From the NCBI GenBank assembly GCA_028751875.1, contig CM054155.1, forward strand, positions 11,924,671-11,988,670: a stretch of DNA of 64,000 nucleotides, read 5' to 3'. This DNA comes from Rapana venosa (lineage: Eukaryota; Mollusca; Gastropoda; Neogastropoda; Muricidae). Made by a program: the position numbers and the translations under genes. Under the pieces are notes generated by a model that worked only from the letters and a program-made list of their open reading frames with translations, made no database searches and was not told the DNA's origin. Positions within the stretch are counted from its first letter, which is position 1; each line of letters opens with the position of its first letter. Positions 10,961 to 20,616 of the stretch are shown one piece after another.

Positions 10961-11034
10961 ACACAAACCTGCATGCCTTGTTTTTAGTTTTATTGTTTTT
11001 GTTGTGGTTTTTTTAAAAAAACAAGTATTTTATT

Positions 11035-11230
11035 TTATTTGGATGTTGCCATCCCTTTCTACCGGTACTGAAGGGCCTACTCTTCTCCAGAAAAGCGGAG
11101 CTGGTTTTAACGCGTGCACAAGATGTTCTGGTGTGGCTGATGTACACAGGACCTCAAAGTTTCATCCTAACCACTGTGGGGAAGGGGGGTGTGGTGGAGC
11201 ATTGATGTTAAACACATGGAACGACCTCCC
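11035..11230 (-). mobile_element. SINE-A copy
   Basis: Minus-strand copy marked by 'CCTACTCTTCTCCAGAAAAG', 'TTTAACGCGTGCACAAGATG' and the 'CATTGATGTTAAA' block, with a short G-run (11175-11188) at the variable site. Confidence 0.6.
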
Positions 11231-11234
11231 TCTT

Positions 11235-11310
11235 ATAATAATAATAATAATGTATGGAATTTATATAGCGCTGAATCTTGTAAAACAACAAATCAAAGCG
11301 CTCAGATGAA
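11235..11310 (-). mobile_element. SINE-C/LINE 3' tail fragment
   Basis: Minus orientation: 'GAGCGCTTTGATTTGTTG', 'AAGATTCAGCGCTATATAAATT', then (ATT)n. It is the same 3' end as at 31205-31280, reduced to about 75 bases. Confidence 0.6.
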
Positions 11311-11324
11311 TTTTTTTTTAATTT

Positions 11325-11480
11325 ATGCGTGTGTATGCGGTTTTTTAAAATTTGTCATCTGTTCCCACCGGCACACAATGGCCTACTCTTTCAAAAAGCG
11401 GAACAGGATTTAACGTGTGCGCAAGATGTTATGCATGCGTTCGCACACGGGGCCTCGGTTTATAGTCTCATCCGAAGGAC
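11325..11480 (-). mobile_element. SINE-A copy
   Basis: Minus-strand copy beginning at 'AAAATTTGTCATCTGTTCCC' and ending at 'TTTATAGTCTCATCCGAAGG'. It lacks the tRNA-like head. Confidence 0.65.
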
Positions 11481-11755
11481 TTCGACCTCTTCCACTTCGC
11501 CAAAAGCCTTCATTTGATTCTTTCAAATCTAGCCTCAAAACGTACTTATACTCTACTTGAGATCTTCCCCTGTTATCTGTTCCTACTTCTCAATAGCTGC
11601 CTTCACCTCCACCATCCCCACCTAAGTGTGTTGTGTGTATAAATTTGATATTTGTTTATCTTGATATTTGTGGACGGTTGCATGCCTGTGAATGATTTGA
11701 ATGCAAGCACTTTGATTTGTTTACTTTACAAGATTCAGTGCTATATAAATTCATA

Positions 11756-11790
<35 letters not shown>

Positions 11791-11800
11791 TATCATCATT
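11465..11800 (+). mobile_element. LINE 3' end with (ATT)n tail
   Basis: Reads 'TTTCAAATCTAGCCTCAAAACGTAC', a decayed S-L-K-T-x-L-F type LINE terminus, then a short 3' UTR matching 6815-7099, then 'AAGATTCAGTGCTATATAAATTC' and (ATT)n to 11788. Confidence 0.6.
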
Positions 11801-11936
11801 ATTAACTCTAGGAGGAAAAACCCCTCAGAGGAAAGTCTTCTTTGTGGTAGCTCAAACCCCAGCTGTCAGACACAACGTTCTAACCAACGGCTCTGCTAAC
11901 TCCCCCTTCCCCCCATCCCCTCTCCTCCATACAGGT

Positions 11937-12040
11937 ACATGACAAGAAAACTGGATGCAGAAGGCCACACACCACATGTACATCGTCTTCATGAGTATGA
12001 GCAAGAGGAGAGGCCAAGAGGAGGAGCAGTAATTATATTA
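11937..12040 (+). CDS. Candidate internal exon, product unknown
   Basis: A pyrimidine-rich stretch and ACAG precede 11935. The frame then reads MTRKLDAEGHTPHVHRL followed by HEYEQEERPRGGA, a charged, non-repetitive peptide. A weak donor (GTAATT) could end it at about 12028. If the frame is read on, it enters a hydrophobic stretch and stops at 12187. No family is recognised and no neighbouring exon can be joined with confidence. Confidence 0.25.
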
Positions 12041-12156
12041 TTCTTCTCGTCACTATTATTAGTATTATTCTTGCTGTTACCTGCTTGGCTTGTCATTCAT
12101 CTGGCAGATTCTGTGCTTTTGATTTTCACTTCACCTTTACACTTTCACCTATCCCG

Positions 12157-12228
12157 TGCTCCCATGGACAGTGGGGGGCACCATTGAAGATTTTGAAACC
12201 AGCTTCCTCCACTACCTGCAGCTTTCCG
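12157..12228 (+). CDS. Candidate short exon, product unknown
   Basis: The frame VLPWTVGGTIEDFETSF followed by LHYLQ is non-repetitive and protein-like. It could belong with the frame at 12831-13056. No clear upstream splice acceptor is seen close by. Treat as a hint only. Confidence 0.2.
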
Positions 12229-12830
12229 TAGTAATTCGTTCCACTCAAGTGACGCACTACAGGGTGTTATACCTTGCTTCAAAGAACAAATCTGAGCGAT
12301 TTCACACAAATCAAGCTTACGAATTTTTTGTACAGGCAAGTAAACAATACCCCCAAAAGAAAATATCAGGGGGGTGGGAGGGGGGGAGGAAACAATAAAA
12401 TACAGTCAGCGGTATCACCAAAAACAAAAAACACAATCAAACAATAAGCAAAACACAACAAGACAAAGGTAAACCCGATTAATCCCCACCCTCTTTACGA
12501 AACCCTTAAGGAAATACCAGATTAAGTGAAAAATGTATGGCCTTGAAAACAGATAAGTAGATCCCTTCATTTTACAGCTATTGTCTGTGATTTCCTGCAT
12601 GGTTGTGTGTTCATGACCCTTTCATTACATTTGAGGCCCTCCATGCTAACTTGCCTTTGTGGCGATTTGTATTGCATGAAAGGTACTGTGGGAAATACCA
12701 GCCTGAAAATATTACCTCCACACTAAAACAAATATGGAAAAAATGACAACAAAGAGATAAGTGTCCCAGCAGTTTTAACTCTAAATTTGCCAAATGAATT
12801 TTGGAGAACATTTATTCAAGTTTTCTGTAG
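12229..12830. other. No gene recognised
   Basis: AT-rich sequence with a short poly-G/GA patch near 12369-12392. If the flanking candidate exons are real, this would be intron. Confidence 0.35.
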
Positions 12831-13056
12831 TGAAGGCAAACTCTTGACAATTTATGTGTACCATTCCACTGGCACAACACATGTTCAAGGAAAGGTGTGC
12901 CAGGAATGGGTAGAAAAAGACCTTGAAACTTTAAAGCTCATCCTTAAGGAGCTGGCAGCACAAAGTGTCACCATGTCACCACAGCAACTGCTACCTTTAT
13001 TTAGCAGAGTCCTCCAACCTTCACACTCTACTGGCCATAGGAGAGAAAACCCTTGA
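12831..13056 (+). CDS. Candidate terminal exon, unknown protein
   Basis: A pyrimidine-rich acceptor ending 'TTTTCTGTAG' at 12830 precedes the frame EGKLLTIYVYHSTGTTHVQG, then KVCQEWVEKDLETLKLIL, then KELAAQ. The pattern 'L-x-I-x-V-Y-x-S-T-G-T-x-x-V-Q-G ... W-V-x-x-D-L-x-x-L-K' resembles a region found in uncharacterised invertebrate proteins, often near transposon-rich loci. I recognise the pattern but cannot name the family. The frame stops at 13054-13056; alternatively a GT at about 12967 ends the exon. Downstream to 13330 is proline- and serine-rich low-complexity DNA. Confidence 0.4.
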
Positions 13057-13334
13057 CGACCAGCTATGTCAGGGAGCCCAGACAACAGGCAGTGATGCCC
13101 TATCTCCTCCCTCTCTTCACTTGCAATACAGCCTTTCCACTTCTCCCCACTCCATACCCCCCCCCCCCAAGTCTTCACCCCCTGTTCTGGCTGTTACCCT
13201 CCCACCCTCCCTCCTACCTCTCAGCTAATCCTCAACCACCTCCTTCAACCTGTGCTTTTCCACCCCAGGAAGAAAATGAAACAACCACTCTTCCCTGCCA
13301 CCCTTTCTTCTTCTGTAGACCAAGGTGTTACCCA

Positions 13335-13500
13335 GCCTCTCCCCTCAAGTCAAGTCAAAGTCAAGTCAAGTTAATAACACTTTAATGATCCCATGAAGGG
13401 CAATTACAATACTGACAGGCACATTGATACCTTTAATTATCTCACAAGACACAAGAAAAATACATTTCAGATTGTTATAAACATTCCAAGATAGCTTTGA
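13335..13500 (-). mobile_element. LINE 3' end with TTGAC-type tail
   Basis: Minus orientation ends 'ATGGGATCATTAAAGTGTTATT' followed by AACTTGACTTGACTTTGACTTGAC repeats (13345-13372). The tail type is like LINE-2 but the body differs, so it may be a related family. Confidence 0.45.
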
Positions 13501-13514
13501 AAAATTATCATACA

Positions 13515-13780
13515 CAAACACAAACCCAGGTGCCCGCACACACACACCCACCGCGTACACAGACACACACACACACACACCAATGTAGGAATACAATGTT
13601 GTAAAAACCATTGATTGGAAAAGATATAAACTTTTTTTTAGGCATGCACGCACGCGCGCCCTCATACACACGCACACACCCATACACACACACACCAATA
13701 TATGAACACAGTTTTATCACACATACACACAGATGTGCACCTGCGCACCATCATGACCATTGTCTAGTAAAGACATAAAC

Positions 13781-13836
<56 letters not shown>

Positions 13837-13890
13837 TAGAAATCATTCTTGAAAGCGAAAAGCAAGATACAGGAGTACTTATTTTCATTA

Positions 13891-13943
<53 letters not shown>

Positions 13944-13945
13944 AC
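13515..13945. repeat. (CA)n microsatellite cluster
   Basis: CA blocks at about 13530-13580, 13660-13700, 13783-13834 and 13892-13940, separated by short unique sequences. Confidence 0.9.
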
Positions 13946-13959
13946 AATCAGGGGGGTAT

Positions 13960-14345
13960 ATCAGAGAATGTAAAACTGTTTTGGTCAGTGCTGTTTTGAA
14001 TTTAGAATTCGAATGACTACTGGAACAAAAGAAATCTCTTTTTCTATTTGTTTTACTGTTGGAGCACCGAAAACGGCGTCCTGAAGGCAACAACTGAAAT
14101 TCCGAAGACAGCATGGGATGGATCAGCCAAGATGGCAGTGGCTTTGTGCACAAGCTGCTGATCGCAGTACGACTTGAGATCTCTGTGTTCTTCTCCAATT
14201 TTTTTTGGAGCAGATTCTAACAATTCTCTGAAGACTATTCTTGTTTTTGACACTAAGGTTGTTGTACCAACAGATGAAAGCAAAACTTAGAACACTCTCT
14301 TTGTAAGACTTGTAGAACAAGCTGGTGTTTAGTCTTTGACATCAA
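13960..14345 (-). pseudogene. LINE reverse-transcriptase C-terminal remnant
   Basis: Minus-strand homology passes through three frames. First comes FYKSYKESVLSFAFICWYNN with LSVKNKNSLQRIVRICS, then GEEHRDLKSYCDQQLVHKA with TAILADPSHAVFG, then EFQLLPSGRRFRCSNSKTNR with KRD. The order 'F-Y-x-S-x-x-E-S-V-L-x-F ... W-x-x-x-L-S-V-K-x-x-N', then 'R-K/V-A-x-x-I-L-x-D-x-x-H', then 'P-S-G-R-R-F' is characteristic of a common aquatic-animal LINE group. Two frameshifts show it is dead. The catalytic core is missing. Confidence 0.75.
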
Positions 14346-14598
14346 ACAAATCATCCCAAATCTTTACATACAGAAAGCTATTGAAGCAACCGCATGATTC
14401 TGAACGATTTAGACATAACATGGATTTTTTCCCCTCAAATCCTATTCTTGTCATGATTCTTTCTGTAAGTCTTATATCGAAGATTGCCTTCTCCACACCC
14501 AAATCAGATGCGCTTGGCCTGACTTGCCAGGCGCTTAATGGCAGCAGAACGCATTTTCGCTCATATGACAGACAACAGTAGTTGCTGTTGAGAGTTCG

Positions 14599-15087
14599 AA
14601 GAAGAAGAAGAAGAAGAAGAAGAAGAAGAAGAAGATTAGCAAAGGAGAAGAATAGCAAAGAAGAAGAATTGTGAAGAAGAAGAAGAAGAAGAATAGCAAA
14701 GGAGAAGAATAGCGAAGAAGAAGAATAGCGAAGAAGAAGAATAGCGAAGAAGAAGAAGAAGAAGAAGAATAGCAAAGAAGAAGAAGAAGAAGAAGAAGAA
14801 GAAGAAGAAGAAGAAGAAGAAGAAGAAGAAGAAGAAGAAGAAGAAGAAGAAGAAGAAGAAGAAGAAGAAAGAAGAAGAAAGAAGAAAACGAGAGAAAGAA
14901 GAAGAAGAAGTTAGCAAAGGAGAAGAATAGCAAAGAAGAAGAATTGTGAAGAAGAAGAAGAATAGCAAAGGAGAGAAGAAGAAGAAGAAGAAGAAGAAGA
15001 AGAAGAAAAGAAGAAGAAAGAAGAAGAAGAAGAAGAAGAAGAAGGAAGACGAAGACGAAGAAGAAGAAGAAGAAGAAGAAGAAGAAC
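14599..15087 (+). repeat. Long imperfect (GAA)n purine tract
   Basis: About 490 bases of GAA/AAG repeats, interrupted by recurring 'TAGCAAAGGAGAAGAATAGC' type spacers. The plus strand is nearly pure purine. Long open frames here (poly-Glu/Lys or poly-Ser/Phe/Leu) are artefacts of the repeat. It lies about 50 bases upstream of the EGF/EB exon acceptor. Confidence 0.95.
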
Positions 15088-15136
15088 AAAGAAGAAGATT
15101 GCCTTCAACTCTCACTGTAACACTTCACTATTTCAG

Positions 15137-15449
15137 ATCAGTGTCACCTGAACGCGGAATGCAGCACCCCATACGGCGGCCTGTGCACGTGTGGCGAGGG
15201 GTTCTACACCTGCAGCCCTCAGAGACAGCCCCCGGTGGTCCTTCCTTGCCCAGGCCGAGAGAGGGCAGGGCCTGGCGGCAGAAGCCCCCCATGCTGCAGC
15301 CAGCCGCCAGGCCTGTGCACTGTAGCTGGCTGCTGCTTCTGCCGCCACCACCAGGGCAGTGCCTGCCTGCAGTCCACACCTCCCGGGGAGAGAGGCCAAG
15401 CTGAAGGACAGTGCGTGGACAACGCCACCTGCTCGCTACCCCAGGGGTA
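15137..15449 (+). CDS. EGF/EB-like cysteine-rich exon
   Basis: A good acceptor (TTTCAG ending at 15136) opens a phase-1 frame: QCHLNAECSTPYGGLCTCG, EGFYTC, then cysteine-rich SPPCCSQPPGLCTVAGCCFC, and QCVDNATCSLPQG before TAA at 15448-15450. The spacing C-x5-C-x6-C-x-C-x-x-G fits an EGF-like or EB-module repeat, as in secreted or transmembrane proteins with many such repeats. The stop coincides with a GTAAGG that could be a donor, directly before a poly-G run. Homology appears to resume after the run (GVCECQPGY), so the stop may instead be an insertion. Base composition is GC-rich, unlike the AT-rich surroundings, as expected for coding DNA. A full gene cannot be assembled from this window. 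Confidence 0.6.
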
Positions 15450-15486
15450 AGGGGGGGGGGGGGGGGGGGGGAAGGGGGGGGGGGGG
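15450..15486 (+). repeat. Poly-G tract in coding segment
   Basis: About 35 bases, nearly all G, lying between 'CSLPQG' and 'GVCECQPGY' coding. It may be a genuine expansion of a glycine codon run or a sequencing artefact. Confidence 0.85.
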
Positions 15487-15534
15487 CGTGTGTGAGTGTC
15501 AACCCGGGTACGTGGAGAAGGAAAAACGCTTGCG

Positions 15535-15851
15535 TACCCGCCGTACCGGGATAGCTCAGTGGTCGGAGCACTGGCTTTCCCCCAGCCAGGTTAAGCAGCG
15601 TCGAGCGTGGTTACCAGTTGGATGGGTGACCGTTTGCGCGCCTTGGCTTCAGTACAGTTCCCCCAGTTCACCCAGCTGTAAATGGGTACCTGCCCTCTTT
15701 AGGGTCAGGGAAGGTAAAGCAGCGAGGGAGAGGAGATGGGCGCTGCCCTCAGTATGCTGGCCCTAGAGAAGTGAGGTCTCTGACGCCTCGCTCCCCTACG
15801 ACCTTATAGGTTATGGGACTCCTTTACCTTTACCTTTTTACCCGCCGTACC
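15535..15851 (+). mobile_element. SINE-B (tRNA/5S composite) with 13-bp target duplication
   Basis: The 13-mer TACCCGCCGTACC at 15535-15547 is repeated exactly at 15839-15851, which fixes the insert at 15548-15838. The head 'GGGATAGCTCAGTGGTCGG' looks like a tRNA A-box region. The following 'GGTTAAGCAGCGTCGAGCG' and 'GTTGGATGGGTGACCG' match the internal control region of eukaryotic 5S rRNA. A body with 'CTTGGCTTCAGTAC', 'GTAAATGGGTACCTG' and a tail of CCTTTA repeats follows. The insertion splits EGF-like coding sequence. Confidence 0.85.
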
Positions 15852-16271
15852 CGCCGGAGACCCCCCGTGCTGGGGTGTGGGAGAGTGTGTGGACAAGGCG
15901 GAGTGTAGCACGGCGCTGGGAGGACTGTGCCAGTGTCAGGAATGTGTGTACATCGACACCAAACAGCGCGTCCCCAGCATCCTCCTCCACCTGCCTTGCC
16001 TGCACACCTCCCAGTGTACGCCCGACACCGCCACCTGCCTGTGCCATAAAGGCTACTTCACCCAGGACGGAGAATGCGAGAAGAAGAAGAAGAAGAAGGC
16101 TTCGGAACCTTGCAGGGGTGGCTAGGGCAATGCGTGGACGACGCGGAATGGACCTCTCCTCCAGGTGTGTGTTTGTGCCATGAAGGTGACTTCCAGAAGG
16201 ACGGGGCGTGTCTGACTCACACAGAGGCGGGACATGCTGGCACTGGAGCAAGAAGAGTGCACGCCCAACAG

Positions 16272-16552
<281 letters not shown>

Positions 16553-16639
16553 CGCGGAGCCCTGTGGCTGCGGGGCAGGCAGCACTACCAGGACCAGGGC
16601 CGGTGTTTCTGGAAGAAGAAGCTGGTGGCAGAGCCTCGC

Positions 16640-17125
16640 TCCTTCCATGAGATGTGATGTGCCCCCAGTGTATGCTCTGCTCCTTCCATGAGATGACTGT
16701 GCCCCCAGTGCATGCTCTGCTCTTTCCATGAGATGACTGCCCCCAGTGCATGCTCTGCTCTTTCCATGAGATGACTGCCCCCAGTGCATGCTCTGCTCTT
16801 TCCATGAGATGACTGCCCCCAGTGCATGCTCTGCTCTTCCATGAGATGACTGTGCCCCCGGTGCATGCTCTGCTCTTTCCATGAGATGACTGCCCCCAGT
16901 GCATGCTCTGCTCTTTCCATGAGATGACTGCCCCCAGTGCATGCTCTGCTCTTTCCATGAGATGACTGCCCCCAGTGCATGCTCTGCTCTTTCCATGAGA
17001 TGACTGCCCCCAGTGCATGCTCTGCTCTTCCATGAGATGACTGACTGTGCCCCCAGTGCATGCTCTGCTCTTTCCATGAGATGACTGTGCCCCCAGTGCA
17101 TGCTCTGCTCTGCCGAGGTCAGCGG
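16640..17125 (+). repeat. 39-bp minisatellite, about 12 copies
   Basis: Unit begins 'TCCATGAGATGACTGCCCCC' and continues 'AGTGCATGCTCTGCTCTTT'. Most copies are 39 bp and a few are 38-44 bp. Because 39 is a multiple of 3, one plus frame reads HEMTAPSACSALF repeatedly and the minus strand is also open (ERAEHALGAVISW type). Copies are nearly identical, so the array is young. Confidence 0.95.
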
Positions 17126-17280
17126 CTTCTGCCTCTGCCAGCCAGGCTTGTGGGAGCAGCGACGCCTGTGTGGAGCAAGTGAGTGTTGATAGGGTGGGGG
17201 GTGGATGGAGGGAGTGGGTGTTGTCTGGATGCTAGTCTTTCGGGTGAGATGGTAAACTCGGGGTTCTGCGTGCGAACGGA

Positions 17281-17402
17281 TATTTCATCATTATCGTTAT
17301 TATTATCATCATTGTCATCATAATTATCATCATCATCGTTATCATCATCATCATCATCATCCTTATCATCATTTCAGTATCATTGTTATCATCATCATCA
17401 TC
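17281..17402. repeat. Imperfect (ATC)n/(ATT)n trinucleotide tract
   Basis: ATC/ATT repeats between a SINE-C fragment ('GATGCTAGTCTTTCGGGTGAG', 17228-17248) and a SINE-E fragment. Confidence 0.9.
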
Positions 17403-17424
17403 AGCTGCAGCAGCAGCATTTACA

Positions 17425-17535
17425 CATGCAGAAGATCAAATATGCACGTTAAAGTCCCCGTATTTCATGCCAGCGTTTGGTCGGTTACGGAATGAAATGA
17501 GCTTCTCTGAAGTCAGCATGAATGTGTCTGCTGAG
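17425..17535 (+). mobile_element. SINE-E fragment
   Basis: Shares 'ATGCACGTTAAAG', 'CATGCCAGCGTTTGG' and 'CTGAAGTCAGCATGAATG' with the fuller copy at 56263-56655, in the same order. Confidence 0.6.
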
Positions 17536-17559
17536 ACCAGCTGGCAGACTTTCTGTGAA

Positions 17560-19600
17560 TGCACTACATCAGTGGACTACAAGACGTTACCATGCAGTGC
17601 AATATCATGGACTACGTTACAAGACAATGCAATGCAATGCAGTGCACTACAATACACTACAGTGCACTACGTTACCATTCAATACACGACAATACACTAC
17701 AGTGCACTATGTTACCATTCAATACACGACAATACACTACAGTGCACTACGTTACCATTCAATACACTACAATACAGTGCACTACGTTACCATTCAATAC
17801 ACTGCAATACAGTGCACTATGTTACCATTCAATACACGACAATACACTACAGTGCACTACGTTACCATTCAATACACTGCAATACAGTGCACTATGTTAC
17901 CATTCAATACACGACAATACACTACAGTGCACTACGTTACCATTCAATACACTACAATACAGTGCACTACGTTACCATTCAATACACTGCAATACAGTGC
18001 ACTATGTTACCATTCAATACACGACAATACACTACAGTGCACTACGTTACCATTCAATACACTGCAATACAGTGCACTATGTTACCATTCAATACACGAC
18101 AATACACTACAGTGCACTACGTTACCATTCAATACACTACAATACAGTGCACTACGTTACCATTCAATACACTACAATACAGTGCACTACGTTACCATTC
18201 AATACACTACAATACAGTGCACTATGTTACCATTCAATACACTACAATACAGTGCACTACGTTACCATTCAATACACTACAATACAGTGCACTACGTTAC
18301 CATTCAATACACTACAATACAGTGCACTACGTTACCATTCAATACACGACAATACAATGCACTACGTTACCATTCAATACACTACAATACAGTGCACTAC
18401 GTTACCATTCAATACACTACAATACAGTGCACTACGTTACCATTCAATACACTACAATACAGTGCACTACGTTACCATTCAATACACGACAATACAATAC
18501 AATACAGTGCACTACGTTACCATTCAATTCACTACAATACAGTGCACTACGTTACCATTCAATACACTACAATACAATACAATACAGTGCACTACGTTAC
18601 CATTCAATACACTACAATACAGTGCACTACGTTACCATTCAATACACTACAATACAATACAGTGCACTACGTTACCATTCAATACAATACAATACAATGC
18701 ACTACGTTACCATTCAATACACTACAATACAGTGCACTATGTTACCATTCAATACACTGCAATACACTACAGTGCACTACGTTACCATTCCATACACTAC
18801 AATACAGTGCACTACGTTACCATTCAATACACTGCAATACAGTGCACTATGTTACCATTCAATACACTACAATACAGTGCACTACGTTACCATTCAATAC
18901 ACTACAATACAGTGCACTACGTTACCATTCAATACACTACAATACAGTGCACTACGTTACCATTCAATACACTACAATACACTACAGTGCACTATGTTAC
19001 CATTCAATACACTACAATACAGTGCACTACGTTACCATTCAATACACTACAATACAGTGCACTACGTTACCATTCAATACACTACAATACAGTGCACTAC
19101 GTTACCATTCAATACACTACAATACAGTGCACAACGTTACCATTCAATACATTACAATACAGTGTACTGCCTTACCATTCCATACACTACAATACAGTGC
19201 ACTACCTTACCATTCAATACACTACAATACAGTGCACAACGTTACCATTCCATACACTACAATACAGTGCACTATCTTACCATTCAATACACTACAATAC
19301 AGTGCACTACCTTACCATTCAATACACTACAATACAGTGCACTACCTTACCATTCAATACACTACAATACAATACAGTGCACTACCTTACCATTCAATAC
19401 ACTACAATACAGTGCACTACCTTACCATTCAATACACTACAATACAGTGCACTACCTTACCATTCAATACACTACAATACAGTGCGCTACCTTACCATTC
19501 AATACAATACAATGCACGACGTTAAAATACAGTATGATACAGTACAATATAGTGCGTGACAATACAATGCAGTAGGTGACAATACAATGCAGTACGTGAC
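17560..19600 (+). repeat. 35/40-bp satellite built from a pentamer, about 50 copies
   Basis: The commonest unit is 35 bp: CACTACGTTACCATTCAATA followed by CACTACAATACAGTG. A 40-bp variant contains 'CACGACAATACACTACAGTG', and rarer forms are 45-50 bp. All lengths are multiples of 5 and the unit breaks down into CAATA, CACTA and CAGTG pentamers. The first third alternates 35- and 40-bp units, the middle is mostly 35-bp, and the last third carries a CTACCTTACC variant. No stop codon occurs in any plus frame for about 2 kb, so three long overlapping frames exist. They all read the same 35-residue period (HYNTVHYVTIQY type). No start context, splice signal or family match supports coding. Confidence 0.95.
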
Positions 19601-19800
19601 AATATAATAATTATACTATAATGCAATACATGAAAATACAAGATAATGCACTACGTTCCGAAACAGTACAGAGCAATGCAATTTGATAGAATACGATGCA
19701 ATACAATACAATGCAATACAATACAATACAATGAAATAGGATACAACACAATTCATCAATAAAGTACAGCACAGCACAGCACAGTACAGTATGTAAGTTA
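19601..19800 (+). repeat. Degenerate CAATA pentamer flank of the satellite
   Basis: Loose 5-bp periodic sequence (ACAATACAATG, CAGCACAGCACAGTACAG) that probably represents the unamplified ancestor of the adjacent array. Confidence 0.75.
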
Positions 19801-19879
19801 ATTCCTATTGTATTTTTATGCGGATCAACCCACACGTAATGATAACTTTATAACCTTTGAAAAAATGTAGAACAACCCT

Positions 19880-20140
19880 TCCTATCCAAAACTCTAACAA
19901 ATCCAATTTTGTGAAATTGTTCCTGTCCAAAACTCTAACCAGTCCAACTTTGTAAAACTGGACTGGTTAGAGTTTTGGACAGGAAAAGTTTTTACAAAAT
20001 TGGACTGGTTAGAGTTTTGGACAGGAAAAGTTTTTACAAAACGACTGGTTAGAGTTTTGGACAGGAAAAGTTTTTACAAAATTGGACTGGTTAGAGTTTT
20101 GGACAGGAAAAGTTTTTACAAAACTGGACTGGTTAGAGTC
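19880..20140. repeat. 42-bp tandem repeat and 25-bp perfect hairpin
   Basis: Right part: about four copies of a 42-bp unit containing 'TGGACTGGTTAGAGTTTTGG'. Left part: the same motif in opposite orientation. At the switch, 19922-19946 and 19959-19983 form a perfect 25-bp inverted repeat around a 12-base loop (19947-19958). The minus strand is open through the tandem part, giving a 14-residue repeat (SNQSNFVKTFPVQN). Confidence 0.9.
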
Positions 20141-20323
20141 AGACATATTGCATTTTGAACATATTCTTTCTTCCCTTGGTATATTATGGAAACCTTCAAC
20201 CTCAATAGGAAGCTTGTGACAGCTACAACGAAACTTCATAAGAGCGTAAACATATACATCTGGTAGACAAGTTATGTATTTTTCCATACCAAAATCGATC
20301 TTATAGTTTTTATAATAAAACAA
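20141..20323 (-). pseudogene. LINE ORF2 C-terminal zinc-knuckle-like fragment
   Basis: The minus frame reads MEKYITCLPDVYVYALMKF, then RCSCHKLPIEVEGFHNIPRE, then ERICSKCNMSD. The pattern 'K-F-R-C-x-x-H-K-L-P-I-E ... I-P-x-E-E-R-x-C-x-x-C' is the C-terminal cysteine motif of many animal LINE proteins. The frame continues directly into the adjacent 42-bp repeat, so the natural end is missing. Confidence 0.65.
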
Positions 20324-20616
20324 ATATCAAAGTTAACATTGGAAACAAAATTGCATTAAAAGTTCAGAAAAAAAGTGATCTTCTAAGCAGTCATGATATC
20401 AACCTGAAAACGGGACTATGTACAAGGAAGTGAGCAGCTTCAAGCAACAGAAACTGGTCAGACATCAGGTTCTGGAGAGTGTCTTCAGAGTCATCCAGGT
20501 CTCTGGAACGTGGAGGAAGACACTGGAGCACTTGAGGACAACTGTATAAAACACTGCTCAAAGTAAACTGTTGGACACAAATACACCCTACATTTTTATA
20601 ATATTTTGTGTTGACA

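Noticed and set aside
14535..15115. Poly-Phe/Leu/Ser minus-strand frames
   Set aside because: Direct translation of the GAA/TTC tract.
15590..15650. 5S rRNA gene fragment as a functional RNA gene
   Set aside because: Only the internal control region resembles 5S, and it sits inside a SINE with target duplications.
17383..19575. A 730-codon open frame as a real repeat protein gene
   Set aside because: The frame exists only because the 35-bp unit has no stop codons; two other plus frames are equally open. There is no signal peptide, splice logic or family match.
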